Assembly (NCBI GenBank): GCA_024643945.1 | Contig: JAHELX010000040.1 | Location: forward strand, 1 to 19,739 | Origin: Anaerolineales bacterium | Lineage (GTDB): Bacteria; Chloroflexota; Anaerolineae; 4572-78; NAK82 | Direction of reading: 5' to 3' | Length of the DNA: 19,739 nt | Program-made: the position numbers and the translations under genes | Notes under the pieces: model-generated | What the model was told of the DNA's origin: nothing | The model's database searches: none | Seen by the model: the letters and a program-made list of their open reading frames with translations, nothing else | Part shown: positions 14,698-19,739 of the stretch, piece by piece | Layout of the letters: each line of letters begins with the position of its first letter | How positions within the stretch are numbered: the stretch's first letter is position 1

Positions 14698-15159
14698 GTG
14701 AATGGAAGAACCGAACGATTCGGAACCGACCTGCGCCTGCTGCGCAACCTGGAGCGCCAGAACGACCGCGACCGGGGCCGCGACCTGTCCACTACCCGGC
14801 GGCCGGAGACGGGCGGGATGGATCTGGAGAGGCTGAGCGGCGTCGACAATCTGAAGCAAGCGCTGCTGCTGCGTTTCCTGACGCCCGTCGGCGAGCTGGC
14901 GCTTTTAGGCCATCCCAACTATGGCTCCCGGCTGTTCGAGCTGATCGGCGAGCGCAACACCCCGACCAACCGCAACCGGGCCAAGATGTTCGTGCTCCAG
15001 GCATTGGCCCAGGAGCCGCGGGTGGCCGAGGTTCTGCGGGTGGATGTCATCTCCGGCCGGGCCGACCCGACCCGCATAGATATCGCGGTCAACTTGCGCG
15101 CCATTGATACCGACACACCACTGAACCTGGTGTTCCCCTTCTTCCTGGAAGGAGTATAA
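14698..15159 (+). CDS. Baseplate wedge protein, GPW/gp25 family
   Basis: This 153-residue protein starts at GTG 14698 with AAGGAG before it. After a charged leader (1-45) comes the gp25 core: LSGVDNLKQALLLRFLTPVG, then a loop with LLGHPNYGSRLFELIGE (the family's conserved Gly-Tyr/Gly-Ser and Leu patch), a helix KMFVLQALAQEPRVAEVLRV, and a closing strand pair (RIDIAVNLRAI). gp25 anchors the first sheath ring to the baseplate and starts sheath assembly. It is the single most conserved baseplate piece across phage tails, T6SS and other CIS. Baseplate J follows after four bases, which is the standard order. Confidence 0.9.
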   Translation: MNGRTERFGTDLRLLRNLERQNDRDRGRDLSTTRRPETGGMDLERLSGVDNLKQALLLRFLTPVGELALLGHPNYGSRLFELIGERNTPTNRNRAKMFVLQALAQEPRVAEVLRVDVISGRADPTRIDIAVNLRAIDTDTPLNLVFPFFLEGV

Positions 15160-15163
15160 GCCG

Positions 15164-16744
15164 ATGAATGACGAAACCGTGACCCTGATCGAGCGCCCGT
15201 ACCAGGAAATTGTGGACGATATTCTCACCGCGATCGTCGGCGGTGTGGTCAACGAGCCCATCATCTTTGACGTCAAGAGCGACCTCTACCCCCTGGCCGA
15301 GCCGGCCCGGGATATGCGCGGCATCACCGGCACGGCCGAGGGAGCGCATCGGGCCTTTCAGAAAGAGATTGATTTTCTCTTCAGTGAGGGCGACAACGCC
15401 GTGGTCTGGCAGGAGGGTGGCACCCGGCCGGACGATGAGACGATTTTCTATGTTGATTACTTCCGTAGGGACAGTCGCTCGCCGCTGACCGACACCAACG
15501 TGGGTAGCGTCACCCGTACCCTGAGCGAGGCGATTGGCCGCGAGGTCGCTACCGTTTACCAGCAAATCAATCGCGCCTATCTGTCAGCCTTCATCGACAC
15601 CGCGGAAGGAAAGTCGCTTGACCTGGTCGTCGCCATCCTGGGGATCATTCGGAAGACCAAGGACTTTGCCGTTGGCCAGGCTACCTTCTTCCGCGATCCA
15701 GCCGTTCAAGGCAACATCACCATCCCCGAGGGCGCGCTGCTGAGCACGGCCAAAGGTGAGGTCACCTTCCAGACCAGGCAACCGCGCACCCTACAGCGGG
15801 GGCAGGTGCGCATTGACGTGCCGATTCGCGCTGGCGACGACTTCAAAGGGGAAGCCGGTAAAGTGGCGGCCGGGGCCATCACCCAGTCGGCCCAGCCCAT
15901 CGCCGGTATCGCCCGCGTAACCAACTTCGAACCCACCTTCCTGGGCGCCGAGGACGAGAGCGACGAGGAGTTGCGGGCCCGGGCCAAGGCTGCCCTGCGC
16001 GCCCTGGGCAAGGCCACCCTGGCCGCTCTGGCCCGGGTTATCTTCGAAGCACGAGCCAGGCTGGTCGAGGTGTGGGACCCTAACGCTGCGCCCGCCAAAC
16101 GATCGGCGCTGGGCAGCGTGGTACTACTGGTGGAAAGTGAGCCGGAGCGCTTCCCCAGCCTGCGAGGCGCCGTCGAAGAAACTCGCGCCGCCGGAGTTCA
16201 GGCCACCTTGGTGGCGCGTTATGTCTTTTTCAAGCCCCGCATCGTGGCTAAGATCGCGCCCGGGCTTACAGCGGCTGGCAAAGTCAAGGTGATCGACGAG
16301 ATCATCGCCGCCCTGCAGAATTACGTCGATGGCTTGAGCAGCGGCGATCCGGCCGAGGGTCAGGCGCTACTGGACACGATCAAAGGCGTGACAGACGTGA
16401 GCGACGCCACCCTCGTGGATGTGATCGCCTGGAAGTCCGACGTGGGCCAGCCAGGAGCCGAGACCCTGGTGGAGGCCATTCTGACGGCCATCCAAGGCGT
16501 CCCGAGTGACGACGCGGAAGCTCTTCGAGAAGCGATCACCGGCGCGGTTTCTGAAGTGCCGCCGCTGCTGCCACCCGGCCGGCGCATCCCCGACCGGGGC
16601 CTGGTGCAGGGACCCGAGGGCCAACGCGCCACCGACGAAGAGATCGAGGCCGGGGATTTCCAGGTTGTCGCTGTCATCGATGGCGAGAACTGGTGGGTAG
16701 TGCTCGATATCGAGCCGGCCGATATCTTACTCCAGGAGAGCTGA
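15164..16744 (+). CDS. Baseplate J-like protein (gp6/gpJ family)
   Basis: This 526-residue protein starts four bases after the gp25 gene. It shows the J pattern: a helical N-terminus (YQEIVDDILTAIVGG), the region SEAIGREVATVYQQINRAYL with FIDTAEGKSLDLVVAILGI, then strands with VPIRAGDDFKGEAGKVAAGA and ARVTNFEPTFLGAEDESDEE, followed by LRARAKAALRALGKATLAAL. Further back lie the beta-rich domains of the family. Residues about 450-526 form a charged, apparently flexible tail (PLLPPGRRIPDRGL). J builds the wedges that surround the hub and, with the next gene product, links to fibres. The stop is followed one base later by the next start. Confidence 0.87.
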   Translation: MNDETVTLIERPYQEIVDDILTAIVGGVVNEPIIFDVKSDLYPLAEPARDMRGITGTAEGAHRAFQKEIDFLFSEGDNAVVWQEGGTRPDDETIFYVDYFRRDSRSPLTDTNVGSVTRTLSEAIGREVATVYQQINRAYLSAFIDTAEGKSLDLVVAILGIIRKTKDFAVGQATFFRDPAVQGNITIPEGALLSTAKGEVTFQTRQPRTLQRGQVRIDVPIRAGDDFKGEAGKVAAGAITQSAQPIAGIARVTNFEPTFLGAEDESDEELRARAKAALRALGKATLAALARVIFEARARLVEVWDPNAAPAKRSALGSVVLLVESEPERFPSLRGAVEETRAAGVQATLVARYVFFKPRIVAKIAPGLTAAGKVKVIDEIIAALQNYVDGLSSGDPAEGQALLDTIKGVTDVSDATLVDVIAWKSDVGQPGAETLVEAILTAIQGVPSDDAEALREAITGAVSEVPPLLPPGRRIPDRGLVQGPEGQRATDEEIEAGDFQVVAVIDGENWWVVLDIEPADILLQES

Positions 16745-16745
16745 C

Positions 16746-19739
16746 ATGCCGACCAAGACCGACCGCATCCTCAGCTACCTGCCCGGCACTTTCCGGGCCT
16801 TACCACGCCCCACGGCGCTCTATGCGCTGGTAGATGCCTTCGGCAACGAGTTGCTGCTGGCCGAGAATAGCCTGGCGGCGGTCATGCAGGCCCACTGGGT
16901 GGACCACGCCGACCGGGGGGCTGAGGTCATTGACGACCTGGCCTGCCTCGCTGCCCTGTACGGTCTGGCGCCGCGTGCCGACGAGAGCGTCGAGGAGTTC
17001 CGCGAGCACCTCAAACGCTACGTCCGCACCTTCCTTGAGGGCACGGTCACCGTGCAGGGCATCCTGCGGGTTACGGCTGAGACCTTGGGGCTGCGCATCG
17101 CCGACGACTACGAGGAGATGGACACCTGGTGGACCCGTAGCAACGGTGAATTGGTCACCGTCGAACCCCGAGGGGACGACGCAGCCGAGCTGATTCTGGG
17201 CCTCAGGGCAGCCACGGCCGCCGGCAGTCCAGCCCGTCCAGCTCAAGTGATGGGCAGCGTCGATCTCGGCGGTGGCGTTGATCTACGCGAGGTGACCAGC
17301 GTGCGCCTCAAAGTGGATGACGGCGGTCCGGTTGAGATCAATCTGGCTGAGGGTGCCGCAGACCGTGCCGCCGTGACGCTGGACGAACTGGTGGCCGCCA
17401 TCAACACCGGTCTGGACATCGCAGCCGCCCGCCACGACGACCGCTACTTGACGCTGGCCTCGCCCACTAGCGGGCCGACCAGCCGGCTTGAGGTGCAGGA
17501 CGTGGCCAACGACGCCGCCGAGCGAATATTGGGCCTGGCCCCTTGGATTTACCACGGGAGCGAGGCGCTGGCGGCACAGGTCGCTGGCCAGCATGATCTG
17601 AGCGGCGGCGTTGACCTGAGCCAGGAGCGGTACCTGCGCCTGGTCATCGACGGCACGCATCTGGCCGAGATCGACCTGCCAGCCGCTGCCGCCGACCCCG
17701 GGGCCGTGACCCTGGACGAGTTGGTCCATGCCATCAACAGCGGGCTCGGCATCGCTGTGGCCAGCCACGACGGCCACTTCCTGATGCTGACCTCGCCGAC
17801 GACGGGTTTCCAGAGCACTATTGCCTTTCAGCGGCCGGCCGCCCAGGACGCCATGGCACGTATCTTCGGCGCGGTGACGCCCTTCCATACCGGCCGGGAC
17901 GCCCAACCGGCCCGGGTCACCGGCCGGCGTGACCTGAGCGGCGGCGTTGACTTGAGCGAGCGCGCCAATATCCAGTTGACGATCGACGGCGGAGAGCCGG
18001 TGACGATCAACTGTGCCGGTGCCGACCCGGCCAACACCCGGCCGGCCGAGGTCATTGCCGCCATCAATGCCGCCCTCGACGCCGAGGTAGCCAGCCACAA
18101 CGGCCGCTTTGTGACGGTGACGTCGCCTACGGAAGGGCCGGCCGGAGAGGTCCTTTTCGAAGCCCCACCAGCGGACGACGCCACCCACGACATTTTCGGC
18201 ATCGGTCATCGCACCTTCGCGGGGACCACCGCCACAGCGGCCCGTCTCAGCGGCGAACGCGACCTGGGCGGCGGTGTTGACCTCAGGGCCCGCCATTTCC
18301 TCAACCTGGCAGTGGACGGCGGGCCACCGGCCGAGATCGACCTGCGCGCCGGGGCGGCGAACCGGCGGGCTGTGACCCTGGACGAGCTAACCACTGCCAT
18401 CAACAACGCGCTGGGCGCTGACGTCGCCGCTCACGACGGCCAGCATCTGATCCTGATCTCGCCGACGACCGGGGGTGCCAGCCGCCTGGAGATCGAGCTC
18501 TTGGAAACCACGCGGCGCCGGCGCTTTGTCACGCGGGCGATGGTGACCGACGAGGCCACCCAGGCCGTCTTCGGCTTCGTCGCGCGTGAGGCACGCGGTA
18601 TCCCGGCGACGAGCGCCCGCGTCGTCGGCCAGGCCGACCTGGGCCGTGGCGTCGATCTCCGCGAGGCGCATTACCTGCGCCTGGCCGTCGACGATCGACC
18701 AGCAGTGGACATTGACTGCGCCGGTAAGCGCCCACGCGCTACGCTCATTGATGAAGTGGTCGGAAAAATCAACGCCGCGCTGGGGATGGATATCGCCGCG
18801 CACGATGGCCGCCGGTTGGTGTTAATCTCACCCTCGTCCGGGGTGGGGAGCCGGATTGCCTTCGAGCCACCCCAGGCCACTGATGCCCTGGAGGGGCTGC
18901 TGGACGTCGAACCGGGGACGTTCCGCGGCCGCGACGCGACGCGGGTCAGCTTCGTTGGCACCGTTGACTTGAGCGCCGGCGCCGACCTGGAGGCCAACGC
19001 CGCGATCAAGCTCGGCATCGACGGTGCTGAGCCGGTTAAGCCGGTCGAGATCACCCTTGGCGACTCAGAGCCGAGCCACAAGACGCTCAACCAACTCGTG
19101 ATCGCTATCAATCTGAAACTCAACCAGGAACTGGGCGTAACAAACGTTGCCAGCCACGACGGCACCCATCTCATCCTGACTTCACCTGAGATTGGCACTG
19201 CCAGTCAGATCTCTTTCGCCATCCCCGACGGCCCGGATGCGACGGCGGCCGTCTTCGGCATCATCCCGCCGCGCGCTTATCGAGGCTCCGATCCAATGCC
19301 GGCTCGAGTCGTTGGCAGGCAGGACTTGAGCGGTGGCGTTGATTTGCGGGTCGCCCGTTTCCTGCGCCTGGCGGTGAACGGCCGCCCGGTGGTGGAGGTG
19401 GATTGCGCGTCCGGGGCGGCTGATCCGGCGGCGGCCGTGCTGGAAGAGATCGTGCCCGCGCTCAACCAGGCCCTAGGTCTTGAGGCCGCCTCCCACGATG
19501 GAAACCATCTCATCCTGAAGTCGCCAACGGCCGGCCTGGCGGGACGGATCACGCTGGAGCACCACACCTCAGGTGATGCTCGTCAAACCTTGCTGGGCGC
19601 TGTGGAAGACGTCGCCGAGGGATCAGCCCCAGCTCCGGCGGTCATCACCGGCGAGGTGGATTTGCTGACCCTCGTCGATTTGAGCCAGCGGCGGTGGATC
19701 CGGCTGGCGGTGGACAGCGGCCGGCCGGTGGACATCGAC
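16746..19739 (+). CDS. Giant tail protein: P2 gpI-like head plus tandem repeats (runs off the right edge)
   Basis: From an ATG at 16746, with AGGAGAG five bases upstream, the frame stays open for 998 codons to the edge of the window. Residues 1-125 look like the P2 tail protein I/baseplate wedge family: YLPGTFRALP, then AEVIDDLACLAALYGLAPRA, then EEFREHLKRYVRTFLEGTVT and ILRVTAETLGL. From about residue 167 the protein is made of repeats of about 110 residues (seven complete, an eighth cut by the edge). Each repeat has DLSGGVDL, a strand pair, VTLDELVxAIN, then AxHDGxxLxLxSPTxG and an IFG-type end. Gene I proteins of this class are usually a few hundred residues, so this one is greatly extended. 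It probably connects the baseplate wedge to an elongated arm, spoke or fibre. The predicted minus-strand frames here are shadows. Confidence 0.85.
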   Translation, partial: MPTKTDRILSYLPGTFRALPRPTALYALVDAFGNELLLAENSLAAVMQAHWVDHADRGAEVIDDLACLAALYGLAPRADESVEEFREHLKRYVRTFLEGTVTVQGILRVTAETLGLRIADDYEEMDTWWTRSNGELVTVEPRGDDAAELILGLRAATAAGSPARPAQVMGSVDLGGGVDLREVTSVRLKVDDGGPVEINLAEGAADRAAVTLDELVAAINTGLDIAAARHDDRYLTLASPTSGPTSRLEVQDVANDAAERILGLAPWIYHGSEALAAQVAGQHDLSGGVDLSQERYLRLVIDGTHLAEIDLPAAAADPGAVTLDELVHAINSGLGIAVASHDGHFLMLTSPTTGFQSTIAFQRPAAQDAMARIFGAVTPFHTGRDAQPARVTGRRDLSGGVDLSERANIQLTIDGGEPVTINCAGADPANTRPAEVIAAINAALDAEVASHNGRFVTVTSPTEGPAGEVLFEAPPADDATHDIFGIGHRTFAGTTATAARLSGERDLGGGVDLRARHFLNLAVDGGPPAEIDLRAGAANRRAVTLDELTTAINNALGADVAAHDGQHLILISPTTGGASRLEIELLETTRRRRFVTRAMVTDEATQAVFGFVAREARGIPATSARVVGQADLGRGVDLREAHYLRLAVDDRPAVDIDCAGKRPRATLIDEVVGKINAALGMDIAAHDGRRLVLISPSSGVGSRIAFEPPQATDALEGLLDVEPGTFRGRDATRVSFVGTVDLSAGADLEANAAIKLGIDGAEPVKPVEITLGDSEPSHKTLNQLVIAINLKLNQELGVTNVASHDGTHLILTSPEIGTASQISFAIPDGPDATAAVFGIIPPRAYRGSDPMPARVVGRQDLSGGVDLRVARFLRLAVNGRPVVEVDCASGAADPAAAVLEEIVPALNQALGLEAASHDGNHLILKSPTAGLAGRITLEHHTSGDARQTLLGAVEDVAEGSAPAPAVITGEVDLLTLVDLSQRRWIRLAVDSGRPVDID
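17247..19739 (+). repeat. Coding tandem repeats of about 110 residues, flagellin-IN-like
   Basis: Units begin near 17247, 17580, 17916, 18246, 18621, 18951, 19308 and 19641, with spacings of 333, 336, 330, 375, 330, 357 and 333 bases. All are in frame, and the last is cut by the edge. Unit core: DLSGGVDL, LxLxVDG, VTLDELVxAIN, AxHDGxxL, LxSPTxG. The order 'DELvxAIN, small residue, then strand L-x-L-x-S-P-x-x-G' recalls the flagellin hook IN motif seen in FlgK/FliD-like proteins. The units differ at most codons, so this is old divergence, not recent slippage. The fifth start follows a longer unit that contains an insert rich in Arg and Thr near 18508-18541. Confidence 0.85.

Noticed and set aside
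14100..14918. Minus-strand open frame of 272 codons
   Set aside because: It spans three clear plus-strand genes (spike, PAAR, gp25) and is rich in Arg, Ser and Pro, as expected for a shadow frame.
17283..18296. Minus-strand open frame of 337 codons over the repeat region
   Set aside because: It lies opposite the strongly patterned repeat protein, has no ribosome site and no family resemblance. It is open because high GC depletes stops on the opposite strand.
17247..19739. CRISPR array or DNA-level satellite
   Set aside because: The period of 330-375 bases is in frame and the units are diverged at the DNA level while protein motifs are conserved. They are protein domains, not a CRISPR or satellite.
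1906..19739. Complete prophage or type VI secretion cluster
   Set aside because: No capsid, terminase, portal, integrase or holin, and no T6SS membrane complex (TssJLM) or ClpV gene is seen. The content is tail parts only, with a split hub and spike.

Overview
This window is most of a phage-tail-like contractile injection system (CIS) locus. It reads almost entirely left to right, from about position 1,900 to the right-hand edge. The host is probably a high-GC member of the Chloroflexota (Anaerolineae/Caldilineae-like). That guess rests on the gene order, the stand-alone SARP/BTAD regulator beside the cluster, and two kinds of short intergenic repeat that I associate with such genomes (7550-7568 and 13456-13513). 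It is an inference, not something the sequence proves. No integrase, terminase, capsid, portal or tRNA gene is visible, so this looks like a domesticated tail particle rather than a prophage.

Layout. (1) 1-166, minus strand: the start of an unrelated shikimate-dehydrogenase-family gene, separated by a 544-base AT-rich divergent intergenic region from (2) a SARP-type transcription activator (711-1628). (3) 1629-1905: a non-coding stretch with two adjacent dyad symmetries, the best candidate control region for the CIS operon. (4) 1906-7544: a small protein with a TTG start, a probable tail terminator/cap protein, the contractile sheath, the inner tube, a chaperone-like protein, and a long low-complexity protein coupled to it by an ATGA overlap. 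(5) 7578-8590: a baseplate-type protein and a small helical protein. (6) 8650-12452: the unusual part. One gene fuses a second copy of the baseplate-type domain to an OmpA-like domain, two peptidoglycan-binding domains, a cysteine-rich block and Ig-like domains. The next gene encodes a caspase-fold (His/Cys dyad) peptidase-like protein. (7) 12449-16744: hub (gpD-like), spike (gpV-like), PAAR tip, gp25 wedge and baseplate J. (8) 16746 to the edge: an open frame of at least 998 codons, with a P2 gpI-like head followed by seven full copies and one partial copy of a roughly 110-residue repeat that resembles the flagellin IN motif.

How the genes could work together. Sheath and tube form the contractile barrel. 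Hub, spike and PAAR form the puncturing tip, and gp25, J and I form the baseplate. The peptidoglycan-binding fusion carries a baseplate-type domain, so it may be mounted near the hub and contact cell wall. The caspase-like protein sits between it and the hub gene and overlaps the hub gene by four bases, so it is a natural candidate for a loaded effector or a regulated protease. Base composition drops sharply within the fusion gene, just after the baseplate domain and linker, and recovers at the hub gene start. This suggests that the wall-binding plus caspase segment (about 9190-12448) is an exchangeable cassette spliced onto a conserved structural anchor. An AAA+ ATPase and a conventional tape-measure gene are not seen here and may lie beyond the right edge.
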